Origin: DASQUK01 sp963813485
Lineage (GTDB): Bacteria > Actinomycetota > Acidimicrobiia > Acidimicrobiales > VFJN01
Direction of reading: 5' to 3'
DNA length: 64,000 bases
Assembly (NCBI GenBank): GCA_963813485.1
Contig: CAWEZE010000017.1
Span: 66,277-130,276, forward strand
Below, piece by piece: positions 9,875-19,366 of this stretch; positions within the stretch are counted from its first letter, which is position 1, and every line of letters begins with the position of its first letter. The translations under genes were made by a program, and so were the position numbers. Under the pieces are notes generated by a model. It ran no database searches and was not told where the DNA came from. It saw only the letters and a list, made by a program, of their open reading frames with translations.

Positions 9875-10653
9875 TCAGACCCGGCGGCCGAGGCCGAGCA
9901 CCAGCCGGGCACGCCACGGGAGCTCGGCCGGCGACAGGGTAGCGATGGCCGCCGCCACCTCCCGACGCACATGGGGTTGATCGTCGTCGCTCACCAGTCC
10001 CGCGGCGGTCGGGATGCCGAGGCGGTAGGCCAGCCACGCATCAACACCGGGCCAGGGAACGTCGACCTCGATGACCCGCGCGTCGGACCGCAGCCCGGCG
10101 CCTCGGAGCAGGTCACCGACTGCCTCGGCGGATCCGACGGCGTTGCCAGGTCGTCGAGCAACGAGCCGACGTCGGTGCGGGCACGACCAGCCCGTCGGCC
10201 CAGGACGTCGTTGACGATCTGCTTCGGGGCGTAGGGCGGCTCGGGCCGGACCCAGGTGAGCAGGCCGACGACCGGTGCGACGCGTCCCATCTCTGCGGTC
10301 GCCGCGACGGGGTCGGGGAAATGGTTGATGCCGAAGGCGCACCCGGCCGCGGCGAACGCGCCATCGCGGAAGGGAAGCCACTCGGCGTCGCCGCGCACCT
10401 TGAGGGCCGTCGGGTTGTGGGCAAGCTGCCCGCTGGAGATATCGACGGCGACGGTCGCGGGCAGGAGCCGCCCCAGTGCCCCCGAGCCCGCGGCAACGTC
10501 GAGGGTTCGCCCTGAAAGGCGTGCGAGCGCGTCTGCGAGTGGGCGGTTCAGCAGGGCGTACACCGGGTCGGCGTCGTCGGCGAAGGCAGGAGCCGCTCGA
10601 TCGTACGCCGACGCGAGCTCGTGCTTGACCAGCCGTGGCCGGCTGGGGCTCAC
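9875..10653 (-). pseudogene. Class I SAM-dependent methyltransferase, one frameshift
   Basis: The SAM-binding motif I is TLDVAAGSGALGRLLPA, followed by a motif II-like VAVDISSGQLA and the segment GDAEWLPFRDGAFAAAGCAF. This is the usual layout of a UbiE-type small-molecule methyltransferase. The start is GTG 10653, which overlaps the stop of the upstream phosphotransferase (GTGA). A missing G near 10149 shifts the frame, after which the protein continues as GSAEAVGDLLRGAGLRSD and ends at 9875. Corrected length is about 259. Coupling to a kinase-like gene suggests both act on one small molecule, which is unknown. Confidence 0.72.
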
Positions 10654-11621
10654 GCGGAGGTCCACAACGCCAGCGGATCGCGAGCTCGGGCGGCCCACCA
10701 GACCAGACCGGCTCGTCCGCGCTCGCGCCGTCGCGTACGGCTCGTCGGTGGCCGACAGCGCCATGTCCCAGCCAAGCTGTGCCGCGCGCCTCGCGGTTCC
10801 AGCTGCAGGGCATCCTCGTCATGCTCGTCGCCGCCGCCAACCTGATGTCGTCGAGGAGCTCGTCGGCGCAGCGTCGACGCGGCGGCGTTGATGGCCACGT
10901 ACCAGGCGAAGTCCACGGCCCCGGGGGCGACCGGGTCAGGTCGCCCCAGTCCAACACCAGCACCCGGCCGTCGAGCAGTCCAAGGTTGGCCAGCTTGAGG
11001 TCTCCGTGGATGACCGTGGTCGAGTGCTCGAGCAGCGCCGCCGCGAACACGGAGAGGTCGGTGTGAACCGCGCTCACCGCGGCGACGACGTCCGGCGGCA
11101 CCACTTCCGCGAACCTGTTCCAGCCCTCGACGATCAGATCCGGGATCGGGCTCCCCTCCGGTGTCCGCAGTTCGGCGGCGACGAGGGCGAAGAGCCCGTA
11201 CAAGTCGGCCAAAGGACACAGGCCCCCGACTGTGCGAGCCGGAGGTTTGAATGCAACGTGCATGGCGGCCGCCGTGTCGAGCAGGCGCCGGCTGGTTCCG
11301 CGCGACAGCCGGCCCGGCGCGAACAGCCCTGCGGCGACGTCGCGCATGATCACCAGCCAGCCGTCGTCCTCAGGCTCCACGGCGATGACAGCGTGTTCGA
11401 CCGTCGGTGGGACCAGAGCGAACAGGCCGGAGTGCCACAGGGTCGCGACACGGCCGCCGGCGTGGGTCCCCCGCCCGATCCAGTCGCGTCCTAGCCGCAC
11501 GTGCTTGACGACGAGGCGGGAGCCGTCGGCCAGCACCACGCGCTCGAGTTCGCTTCCGGACTTCCCGTCAGCCACCATTGGACCGCGCTCGACAAGCAGT
11601 GTCGAGCACTGAGGAGGTCAC
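10650..11621 (-). pseudogene. Aminoglycoside phosphotransferase-family kinase, several frameshifts
   Basis: This is a protein-kinase-like phosphotransferase (APH/choline-kinase fold). The catalytic loop is TTVIHGDLKLANLGLL and the metal-binding Asp is in VLDWGDLTR. The N-terminal GKSGSELERVVLADGSRLVVK gives the nucleotide loop and lysine. The best start is GTG 11621, overlapping the stop of the preceding NTF2-like gene (GTGA). It requires a shift near 11601. Further shifts are needed near 10920 (extra C in a C5 run) and at several points down to about 10770. The end (LVWWAARARDPLALWTSA, stop 10650) overlaps the methyltransferase start. The substrate is not identifiable. Confidence 0.7.
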
Positions 11622-12034
11622 GGGCGTACCAGCGGAGAGGCGGCGGCCATCTCCGCCCGCAGCGCTGGTCCCCATTTGCCGGCGCAGTACACGACGTGCG
11701 ACACCACCTGGCCGGCCTCGACGCGCAACCGGTGCAGCTGCCGGCAGTTCACGTCGTCGTCGCTCTCCCGCCACCACCGCTCGAACTGCACCACCACGTA
11801 TCCATCCTCGCTGGTCGTCACCTCCCAGGCGGCGAGCCGGCCCTGCACCGGCCACCAACTCCGCAACTGCCCGGTGATCGCCTCGGGGCCTTCGAGCTGG
11901 AAGCGCCAGCCCGGTGCGTGAGCATCAAAGAGCGCGTCAGGCGCATAGGCGCGGGCGAACGGAGCGAAGTCCCCAGACTCCAGGCAGCGGGCGAGCCTCT
12001 CGGTCACTATCTTCTCCTCCTCCGTCTCTGGCAT
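11618..12034 (-). CDS. NTF2-like/SnoaL-like protein
   Basis: This is a 138-residue alpha+beta barrel protein of the nuclear transport factor 2/SnoaL superfamily. The motif-like region LARCLESGDFAPFARAYAPD followed by ALFDAHAPGWRFQLEGPEAI is typical of the fold, as is the later VNCRQLHRLRVEAGQV. Members bind or isomerise small molecules, or act as scaffolds. It is the first gene of a three-gene minus-strand unit and shares its stop with the start of the phosphotransferase. The start at ATG 12034 is preceded by GGAGGAG. Confidence 0.72.
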   Translation of the reverse strand: MPETEEEKIVTERLARCLESGDFAPFARAYAPDALFDAHAPGWRFQLEGPEAITGQLRSWWPVQGRLAAWEVTTSEDGYVVVQFERWWRESDDDVNCRQLHRLRVEAGQVVSHVVYCAGKWGPALRAEMAAASPLVRP

Positions 12035-12148
12035 TGCCTGATCGTGGCCGCCGCTGACAGTCAGCGATCACCGCAACCGCCCCACGCTTCATCGCGGAGA
12101 GCCGCTATGCCGGGGACGGCAGCACCCCCAACGCCGTAGAGTTCGGCC

Positions 12149-12415
12149 ATGGCATTGTTCCTGGTCGAGCGAGACTTCGCCGAGGCGCTGGACCTCGATG
12201 CCGACTTCGTCGAGAGGATCGTCGCCGTCAACGACGACGTCGGCGTTCGCTGGGTGTACTCGTTCCTGAGCGCGGACAAGCGCAAGACGTATTGCCTCTA
12301 CGAGGCCGAGTCCGAGGACGCCATCATCGAGGCGGCCCGTCGCAGCGACTTCCCGGCGGACGTCATCATTCGCGTCGATCAGTTTCAACCCGAGGCGTTC
12401 CTCGCCGCCCCCTGA
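12149..12415 (+). CDS. DUF4242 (SCO4226-like) protein
   Basis: This 88-residue protein, beginning MALFLVERDFAEALDLD, has the ferredoxin-like DUF4242 fold. A Streptomyces relative, SCO4226, is described as nickel-binding. The central segment WVYSFLSADKRKTYCLYEA followed by EAARRSDFPADVI is typical of the family. Its 3' end overlaps the 3' end of the convergent LuxR gene by about 30 bp. The start ATG 12149 has only a weak upstream purine stretch. Confidence 0.75.
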   Translation: MALFLVERDFAEALDLDADFVERIVAVNDDVGVRWVYSFLSADKRKTYCLYEAESEDAIIEAARRSDFPADVIIRVDQFQPEAFLAAP

Positions 12416-15400
12416 CGGTCCGCCGGCACCGTCCGGCGCAACGCCCACGCCGCCGCCTCGGTGCGGTTGGCACACTGCGTCTTCATGAGGATCGATCGCA
12501 CGTGGTTCGCCGCGGTGTGTTGGCTGATGTGCAGGCGCTCACTGATCTCCCGGTTGCTGCGACCCTCGGCGATCAGGGCCAGCACGGTGACCTCCCGGTC
12601 GGTGAGCCCGGCGGCGTCCGGCTCGGGCCGATGGGGCTGACCCCCGTTGGCGTCGAGGGCGGCGCGTGCCGACGCCGCGACGGCGCCCATGCCGACCCGC
12701 TCCGCCGTCGCCAGCGCCGCCCCGAGTAGCTCGATGCCCCGGTCGACTTCCGCCTGCCGTGGCCGGCCGACGAGGAACGTGCCGTAGTCGAGCTGGCTGT
12801 GGGCGAGCCAGACCGGCATCCGAGTCGACTCGTCGATCCGCAGCCCGGCCTCGAAGTGGATCTCCGCCTCGCGCTCGTGGCCCAGCACGGCGCCCAGCTT
12901 GCCGAGCAGGCGGTCGACGGCGCCGTGGGCGGCGAGGAGGTACCCGACCTGCACCACGAGGCCGCGCCACCCGATCAGCTCGTCGTAGACGGCGGCGGCC
13001 CCGGCGTGGTGCCCGACGGCGCAGCAGGCGTCGGCCAGGTATGACAGCGAGCCGGGCCAGAGCACGTCGCGGGGCACCACCGCCAGCTGGTCGGCGACGA
13101 GGACATCGATCTCGGCGATCGCCTCGTCGCGCAGGCCGAGCTCGGCGTACATCACGGCGAGCGCCGGTCGCCACGTCGACCGGGCGCGATCGAGGCGGGC
13201 CACGGCCTCGACGATCGGCCGGGCCTCGTCGAGGCGGCCCTGCTCGCGCCGGATGCTGAACAGCTGGACGCCGTACCCGCCGGTCGCCGCGCCGGACAAC
13301 GAGCGGGACAGCTCCTCAGCAGTCGTGGCGAGGGCTTCGGCCTCGGCGAAGCGGCCCTCGCCGACGGCGAGCAGGACGTGCGCCTGGCAGTCGAGCGCCT
13401 TGAACAACGGCTGGCCGGCGCTCGTCGAAACCTCGCGGTGCCGCCGGGCCGTCCTGCGAGCGGCGTCGAGGTCGCCGGCGAGGATCTCGCCGTACAGGGT
13501 CTTGCCAAGAGCTTGGTCCTCCCACTCGAGATCGAGCAGTGCCCGCGCCGAGTTGGCCGCCTCACGCATCTCGGCCAGTCGGGCGTCGAGTGTCTGCGGC
13601 GTCCATGGCACGACCGACATGGCCTCGAACGCCAGCCGACGGGCATCCGGGTCGTCGAGGGTTCGGGCCGATGCCAGCGTGTCCTCGCCGAGCACGCGGG
13701 CCGCGTCGCCCTCACCGGCGAGGGCGAGGGCGCGGGTCAGCGATGCCTGCAGCCGCACGCGGGTCGTCTCGTCGTCGGCCAACGGGAGCACGCCCCGCAG
13801 CAGCCGGGCTGCCGTCGTCCCGTCCCTGGCGTCGCGCCATGCGGCTTCGCCATAGGCGAGGGCAGCGGCGATCCGGCCGGCCGGGTCGGTCGTCCGCTGC
13901 GCCAGCTCATGCGCCTCGAGGCAGCGCTCCTTGGCGCGGGCGACATCGCCGGCGCGCATCGTCGCATCGGCGATGCGCAGCAGAAGCTCGACCCGGCCGT
14001 TCGGGGCGATCGACGCCGCGGCCTCGAGGAACCGCGCCGCGTCGTCGTAGGCGACGGCCGCCGTCGCCGCGTCGGCAGCCTTGACGGCGGCGGACACCGC
14101 TTCCTCCGCCTCGACGAGTGGCACCGCTGCGCCAAGGTGCTGGGCGATCGCGGCGATCGGGTCGGAGGCCGCCCCGGTGTCGAGGGCCCTGGCGACTGCG
14201 AGGTGCAGGCGGCGGCGCTCCGCGCTGCCGAGGCCGTCGCGGATCGAGCGGCGGATCAACTCGTGGGCGAAGCGGTAGCCGCCCGAGCCGTACTCGCTGA
14301 CGATGCGCGACTGCACGGCGACGTCCAGCGTGGTCATCACCGTGGCCACCGGTTCGCCGGCGACGGCAGCCAGGACCACGGCGTCGAACGTCGGACCGAT
14401 CACGGCCGCCATCGCCAACGTGCGCCGCGCCGGCGGGGCGAGTCGGCCGAGGCGGGCGGCGACCACGTCACGGACGCCCTCCGGGCTGGCGACGTCGGTC
14501 AGCGGCCGGACCACCGTCCACCGATCGTTGCGCCGGGCCAGCCGGCCGGTGTCGATGAGGTGCAGCCACAGCTCGACGAGCAAAAAGGGGTTCCCGTCGG
14601 TCTCCCGAGCGAGGAGGTCGACGGCGGCCTCCAGGTCGCGGCCGACGCCGTGACCGGCGGCCGCCTCGACGAAATCGGCGATCTCCTCGGTGTCGAATCC
14701 CCCGAGCCGGACCCGCGTCACGCCGGGTGAGCGGCGCAGCTCGGGCAGCGCGGAGCGCAGCGCCTCGCCCGTGTCGGCGGGCGCCGACCGGTAGGAACAG
14801 ACGATCAGCACGTTGCGCAGCGTCTGGTCGTGGACGAGCTCGCCGAGCAGGTCGATCGTCGGCCGCCGAGCCCAGTGCAGGTCGTCGAGGACAAGCAGCA
14901 GTGGCCGCCCGTCGGCGACCTCGGTGATGAGCGAGATCACGGCACCGAACAGGCGGGCCCGCTCGGCGTCGGGGTCGCCGCGCCCGACGGGCACAGGCAG
15001 CCCGAGCCCGGCGGCTCGCCGGGGTACGAGCCGGGCCAGCTCGGCGGCGCCGGTGCCGAAGTAGCGGCTCACCGTCACCGGGTCGAGGCTGGCGACGACG
15101 TGGTCGACGGCCTCGGCGAACGGCTGGTAGGGAACGGTCTGCTCCTCCGAGCACGTGCCGTAGAGCACGGCGGCGCCGTCATGGTGGACGTGGCGGGCGA
15201 ACTCGGTGACCAGCCGCGTCTTGCCCGCCCCCGCGTCGCCCGGCATCAGGATGACCTGGCGGGCACCGGAGGTTGCCTTCGTCCATGCGTCCTGGAGCGC
15301 GCGCCACGGACCGACGCGGCCGACCATCGGGATCGAGCCGACAAGGGTCAGCAGCGGAGGTAGCGGGATCGGCTCACCAACGCGCGCCCGCCGTTCAGGG

Positions 15401-15438
15401 GCAGCATCCACCGCCGTCGATGGTAGGGCGATAGTCAT
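12385..15438 (-). CDS. Large LuxR-family (LAL-type) regulator with AAA ATPase domain
   Basis: This is a transcription activator of the LAL type. It has an N-terminal ATPase with Walker A GDAGAGKT (residues about 67-74) and Walker B LLLVLDDLHWA, a long helical TPR-like middle and a C-terminal LuxR helix-turn-helix (LTDREVTVLALIAEGRSNRE then HISQHTAANHVRSIL). The chosen start ATG 15438 lies behind GAGGGTGG; an upstream in-frame ATG at 15498 would add 20 residues. The chain is about 1017 residues with no frameshift. It is divergent from an acyl-CoA dehydrogenase, which it may control. Part of the gene is duplicated in inverted form at 9.5 kb. Confidence 0.88.
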   Translation of the reverse strand: MTIALPSTAVDAAPERRARVGEPIPLPPLLTLVGSIPMVGRVGPWRALQDAWTKATSGARQVILMPGDAGAGKTRLVTEFARHVHHDGAAVLYGTCSEEQTVPYQPFAEAVDHVVASLDPVTVSRYFGTGAAELARLVPRRAAGLGLPVPVGRGDPDAERARLFGAVISLITEVADGRPLLLVLDDLHWARRPTIDLLGELVHDQTLRNVLIVCSYRSAPADTGEALRSALPELRRSPGVTRVRLGGFDTEEIADFVEAAAGHGVGRDLEAAVDLLARETDGNPFLLVELWLHLIDTGRLARRNDRWTVVRPLTDVASPEGVRDVVAARLGRLAPPARRTLAMAAVIGPTFDAVVLAAVAGEPVATVMTTLDVAVQSRIVSEYGSGGYRFAHELIRRSIRDGLGSAERRRLHLAVARALDTGAASDPIAAIAQHLGAAVPLVEAEEAVSAAVKAADAATAAVAYDDAARFLEAAASIAPNGRVELLLRIADATMRAGDVARAKERCLEAHELAQRTTDPAGRIAAALAYGEAAWRDARDGTTAARLLRGVLPLADDETTRVRLQASLTRALALAGEGDAARVLGEDTLASARTLDDPDARRLAFEAMSVVPWTPQTLDARLAEMREAANSARALLDLEWEDQALGKTLYGEILAGDLDAARRTARRHREVSTSAGQPLFKALDCQAHVLLAVGEGRFAEAEALATTAEELSRSLSGAATGGYGVQLFSIRREQGRLDEARPIVEAVARLDRARSTWRPALAVMYAELGLRDEAIAEIDVLVADQLAVVPRDVLWPGSLSYLADACCAVGHHAGAAAVYDELIGWRGLVVQVGYLLAAHGAVDRLLGKLGAVLGHEREAEIHFEAGLRIDESTRMPVWLAHSQLDYGTFLVGRPRQAEVDRGIELLGAALATAERVGMGAVAASARAALDANGGQPHRPEPDAAGLTDREVTVLALIAEGRSNREISERLHISQHTAANHVRSILMKTQCANRTEAAAWALRRTVPADRQGAARNASG

Positions 15439-15552
15439 TATTGGCCACCCTCGATTGCTCGGCGACGGCCGAAAAGGGCGAGTTCTGGTCATGCGCACAC
15501 CGCCGCCGCGTCTTTAGGTTGGACCTCCTCAACGAAACGATTGGAGATCGAG

Positions 15553-16737
15553 ATGACCCTCACCGGGACCGGGCGGGACCTGCTGGACGACGAGCTGCTG
15601 GCCGACTTCGACGGGCGGGCACCCGTGTACGACCGTCACAACGCCTTCTTCAACGAGGACTTCGAGGACTTGCGCCGGCGGGGCTACCTGTTGGCGTCGG
15701 TGCCGGAGGCTTTCGGCGGTGCCGGTTTGAACCTCGCCGAGATCAACCGGTTGCAGCGGCGCATCGCCTACGTGGCGCCGGCCACGGCGGTCGCCGTCAA
15801 CATGCACCACTACTTCGTCGGGCTCTGCGCTGATCTGCACCGTGCCGGCGACCCGTCGGGTGACTGGGTGCTGGCCAATGCGGCCGACGGTCACGTGTTT
15901 GCCGCCGGCCACGGCGAGGCGGGCAACGACATTCCCGTGCTGCTGTCGTCGTCCAAGGCTGCGCGGGTCGCCGGCGGCTGGGAGTTCACCGGACACAAGA
16001 TCTTCGGCAGCCTGTCACCGGTGTGGACCTACCTCGGCATCCACGGCATGGACACCAGCGACCCCGACAACCCCACGGTCGTCCACGGGTTCCTCCACCG
16101 CGACGCATCGAACTACCGCATCGAGCAGACCTGGGACACGGTGGGGATGCGGGCGACGATGTCCAACGACACCATCCTCGAACGGGCCTTCGTGCCCGAC
16201 GAGGCGATCATCAGGGTGTCCCCGGCCGGCTTCGCCGGTGCCGACATGTTCCACGTCGCCCTGTTCGCCTGGGCGTTGCTCGGCTTCGCCGGCGTGTACA
16301 GCGCGATCGCCAAGCGGGCGTTTGACGACACGGTCGTCCAGGTGCACCAGAAGAAGTCGGTGGCTCTGAGCCGCTCGATGGCCTACCACCCCGAGGTCCA
16401 GCACCAGGTCGCCGAGATGCGCATCCACCTGGAGGCGATGAACGCCCACCTTGACCGGGTGTGCGACGACTGGGCCGGCGGCGTCGACCACGGCATGGAC
16501 TGGCCGGCCAAGATCGTCGCCTGCAAATACGACGTGGTCATGCGGGCGTGGGACGTCGTCGACCGAGCCCTCGACCTCACCGGAGGCGCCGGCATCTTCC
16601 GCCGCAACCGTTTCGAGCAGCTCTTCCGCGACGCTCGGCTTGGTCGCATCCACCCTGGCAACAGCCTGCTCACCCACGAACTTGTCGGCAAGTTGAGCCT
16701 CGGGATCAACCCCGACGAACAACCACGGTGGGGCTGA
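15553..16737 (+). CDS. Acyl-CoA dehydrogenase-family flavoprotein
   Basis: This is a protein of about 394 residues with the FAD-linked acyl-CoA dehydrogenase fold. The N-terminal helical part runs through YLLASVPEAFGGAGLNLAEI, the middle beta domain through WEFTGHKIFGSLSPVW, and the C-terminal helices through DLTGGAGIFRRNRFEQLFRD. I cannot point to the usual catalytic Glu at the C-terminal position, so a substrate other than simple fatty acyl-CoA is possible. Start ATG 15553 has GGAG 6 bases upstream and is preferred over the in-frame TTG at 15541. The divergent LuxR regulator 114 bp away is a candidate controller. Confidence 0.85.
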   Translation: MTLTGTGRDLLDDELLADFDGRAPVYDRHNAFFNEDFEDLRRRGYLLASVPEAFGGAGLNLAEINRLQRRIAYVAPATAVAVNMHHYFVGLCADLHRAGDPSGDWVLANAADGHVFAAGHGEAGNDIPVLLSSSKAARVAGGWEFTGHKIFGSLSPVWTYLGIHGMDTSDPDNPTVVHGFLHRDASNYRIEQTWDTVGMRATMSNDTILERAFVPDEAIIRVSPAGFAGADMFHVALFAWALLGFAGVYSAIAKRAFDDTVVQVHQKKSVALSRSMAYHPEVQHQVAEMRIHLEAMNAHLDRVCDDWAGGVDHGMDWPAKIVACKYDVVMRAWDVVDRALDLTGGAGIFRRNRFEQLFRDARLGRIHPGNSLLTHELVGKLSLGINPDEQPRWG

Positions 16738-17201
16738 ACACCGCGTGCCGCTGCTCTCACGGGACGTGTACAACGTCCCCGACATCCCGGGCACGAGGGT
16801 CCGAGTGGTCCACGCCCACCTGAGCCACCGACCGCCCAACCGCATCGAGTGCGCGGGATCGACGGTTCCGAGCACTATGGCATCGTCGTCGCCGCGACGG
16901 GTCGCGTGCGGATCATCGTGGACGGGTTCACCGGCCCCGAAAGGAACAACGAGGTCTGGCTCGAGCATCCCAACGGTGAGTGGACCAAGTTCAGGGTGCC
17001 CACGGGCCGACCAGGAACGTCGCCTCACTGACGATGCGATCGACGTCCTACGGGGTGCGACTCTCGCCGACCGAACCCCGAATCGGTGATCGCCGTACGG
17101 ACCCTCGGCGGGGCGACCGACCGGGTCACTGAAGCGCTACCCGCACCGAGGGGACGGTTCAACGTGAGCTTCGACGCCCCAAGAGAGAGGAGGGAGAAGG
17201 T
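16738..17201 (+). other. Possible small broken gene, unassigned
   Basis: Two short plus-strand frames look protein-like: MPLLSRDVYNVPDIPGTRVR from 16745, and one frame over from about 16849 a piece reading HYGIVVAATGRVRIIVDGF then NNEVWLEHPNGEWTKFRV, ending at 17031. Together they could be one small gene with a frameshift near 16850. I do not recognise a family. The rest of the stretch shows nothing. Confidence 0.3.
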
Positions 17202-17344
17202 GAGGAGAGGGGGGGATCGCCGGCTTCGACGACGAGGCCGACATCTTCACCACCGACACTCTCGGCACCGCCGCCCGCCTCGCGGAGGTGATGGCCACGT
17301 TCGACTCCGATGGCGTCTGCACCCCCGCCTCCAGACGCCCATGA
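17202..17344 (+). other. 3' end of an unidentified small gene, coupled to the UPF0316 gene
   Basis: One frame reads GIAGFDDEADIFTTDTLGTA then ARLAEVMATFDSDGVC and stops at 17344, overlapping the ATG of the next gene (ATGA). Such coupling suggests a real coding end. Upstream the frame is stopped, and a run of six Gs at 17210-17215 is a likely indel site. A GTG lies just upstream within the purine-rich tract. The family is not recognised. Confidence 0.4.
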
Positions 17345-18045
17345 CCTCAACGTCCGCGCTCGCCGACCTTGCAGCCTTGGTCCTCCTGGCCACTGCCAGC
17401 GTCGGCCTGTGGACCCTCCGCGTCGTGGTCACGGCCAAGGGCCGCAACACCGCGGCCGCAACCATCGCTGCCATCGAAGCCATCGTCTTCCTCGTGGCCT
17501 TCTCCCGGGCGGTCGCCGGGCTCACCGCCCCCGAACGCGTCGGTGCCTATGCCGTCGGGGTCGGCCTCGGCACGTTGCTCGGACTCGCCGTCGACAGACG
17601 CTTCAACCCAAGGCACGCCCAAGTCGAAGTCGTAGCACCGGGGCCGGCTAACGAACTCTTGGGCGCCCTCCACGAGCGAGGATGGCCCACCACCAGTTCC
17701 ATGGGATACGGGCTCTCGGGCGACGTCGTCATCGCCTCGGTGACCGTGGACGAACACCGCCTCCACCCTCTCCTCGACGACCTCCGACAGATCGCCCCAG
17801 ACGCCTTCTGGACCGTCAGAACCGTCCGGACCGCCAAGGCGGTGCCCCTGCCGGCGGCTTTCTTACAGATCGGCAGGCGAACCCAAGCCCCCGGCGGTCA
17901 GCCACCACCCGCCGCCCCCAGGAGAAACGTTCAGCCATCCGAGACGGCCAGCACCCCGGGCTGCGCCAACCTCCCGTCACTTACAGGAGCCGTCGCCGCT
18001 CCACCGCTCGACGCGGCGTGTTGTCGTCAGGGAACAACCCGATAA
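17341..18045 (+). CDS. UPF0316-type membrane protein (DUF5698/DUF2179)
   Basis: The N-terminal half has three hydrophobic segments (about residues 5-25, 35-55 and 65-85), beginning ALADLAALVLLATASVGLWT and continuing TLRVVVTAKGRN. The soluble half carries the DUF2179-like fold (VEVVAPGPANELLGALHERG, later LLDDLRQIAPDAFWTVRTVR). This order is that of UPF0316 proteins, whose function is unknown. After about residue 170 there is an unusual Pro/Ala-rich tail of roughly 65 residues, so a lost stop or an indel near 17860 is possible. The ATG at 17341 overlaps an upstream stop. Confidence 0.78.
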   Translation: MTSTSALADLAALVLLATASVGLWTLRVVVTAKGRNTAAATIAAIEAIVFLVAFSRAVAGLTAPERVGAYAVGVGLGTLLGLAVDRRFNPRHAQVEVVAPGPANELLGALHERGWPTTSSMGYGLSGDVVIASVTVDEHRLHPLLDDLRQIAPDAFWTVRTVRTAKAVPLPAAFLQIGRRTQAPGGQPPPAAPRRNVQPSETASTPGCANLPSLTGAVAAPPLDAACCRQGTTR

Positions 18046-18234
18046 ACGCGTCGAGACTCCCCAGATGGACCGTGCGACAACGGCCCTTACAGGGCGCGCC
18101 ATGACGACGCCCTCCGACCGGTCGTCGAGGCTGCCATCGCTCGAGGTTCGTGGTCAACCACACGCGCCCATACTCGGCGTTCTGCGCGCTGGACGGGTGC
18201 ACAGAAGGGCGGCGCAGAACGCGCGCCGATCACC

Positions 18235-18411
18235 TCAACCGTCCGATCCGGTCCCGATCTCGACGCCGGCGTCCTCGGAGCGGATCACGGCGCCCTCGGC
18301 AAGCAGCGATCCCTCACCCAGACGGGCCGTGCCCACGACGACTGCGGAGGAGGCGATCTGCGGGGAGCGGGCTTGCGCCTCGCCGAGCGCGCTGGCGGGT
18401 CCGGCGCTCAT
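18235..18411 (-). pseudogene. Gamma-carbonic-anhydrase-like hexapeptide protein, truncated
   Basis: Starting at ATG 18411, which overlaps the DUF5996 stop (ATGA), the frame reads SPQIASSAVVVGTARLGEGS then LLAEGAVIRSEDAGVEIGTG. This is the first two or three turns of a left-handed beta-helix of the gamma-carbonic-anhydrase/hexapeptide type. It stops after 58 residues, whereas such proteins usually run to about 170 or more. The His ligands that would bind zinc lie in the missing part. No continuation is visible downstream in other frames, so a deletion rather than a simple indel is likely. Confidence 0.6.
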
Positions 18412-19350
18412 CGGTGGGAGAAAGACGGTGCCACCTCGAGCGACGCGCGGTCCCAGCCGGCGAGCTCGGCGGCGGCTTCGTAGGTGGTTTGGAAGAACGA
18501 CAACAGCGCCGCGTCCGGGTCCGGCGCGGTTCGCACCGCGGCATAGGGCAGCAGGAACTCGCCGAGCTTGTCGTCGTAGTAGGCGGCAGCCGGTTCGACA
18601 TGCCAATCGGGGAACCCGTCGGGCTGAGGGTAGGCGTAGGCGTAGAAGGAGCCCTCGTCGCTGCCGCTGGGCCAGTAGCCACAGCTGGAGACCTCGTGGC
18701 TGTAGGCCAGCTCCTGGACCCAGTCCGGGCAGTTGGGGACGCCACCTGGATGCTTTGGTGCGCGCCGGCCAGAGAAGCGGGTGGTAGCGAGGTCGGCTCC
18801 ACCCCAGAAGAAGTGCACGGGGCTGGCCTTGCCGATGAAGCCCGCTCGGAACTGAACCATCACCCGATGCGCCTGGACGAGCAAGAGCCAGAAGCGGTGC
18901 GCGGCGTCGGGGTCATACGGCGCGGTGCAGCTCGTCCTGGTCGAAGGGGATCGCATCGACGACCTCGGAGGGGCGGGCGAACAGCCGGACCGTCACGCCG
19001 AGCTCGTCCAGCGCCGCCATCGTGGCGGCGTAGAAGCTCGCAACCGATCGGGGCTCGAGCGCAACACGTCGCCGCTCGCCGTCGGTGGTTCGAAGTTCGA
19101 GGACGTGATCGACGAAGTCGAACTCGATCTCCACGCCGCGGCCGCCGGCGTGCATGAGCGACGTGGTGAGCCCACGCGAGGAGACGTAGAGGGGGACCTG
19201 CCACCAGTGGTTGATCATCGGCGTGAGGCCGAGGCGGACCTTGCCGACGATCTGGGTCCAGAGGTGCAACGTGTCGCGGGTGTCGTCCCATGGCAGCAGC
19301 GTGAGGTTCGGCCAGGCTGCGCTGCGCCCAGGATCGGTGGCGGCGCTCAT
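18408..19350 (-). pseudogene. DUF5996 protein, one frameshift
   Basis: This is a conserved protein of unknown function (DUF5996). The start (ATG 19350) leads to DTLHLWTQIVGKVRLGLTPM and INHWWQVPLYVSSRGLTTS, both typical of the family. Near 18917 one C is missing, so HRAV must be read as HRAPYDPDAAHRF. The chain then continues through FFWGGADLATTRFSGRRAPK and GYWPSGSDEGSFYAYAYPQP to the stop at 18408. Corrected length is about 314, the usual size. It is the third gene of a YceI, zinc-finger, DUF5996 minus-strand series. Confidence 0.78.
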
Positions 19351-19366
19351 TGCTGGTAGCCAGCTC

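Noticed and set aside
17086..17340. An N-terminal extension of the UPF0316 gene
   Set aside because: The open frame upstream of ATG 17341 is Arg-rich without similarity, and another frame ends there with an ATGA overlap that supports the ATG as the start.
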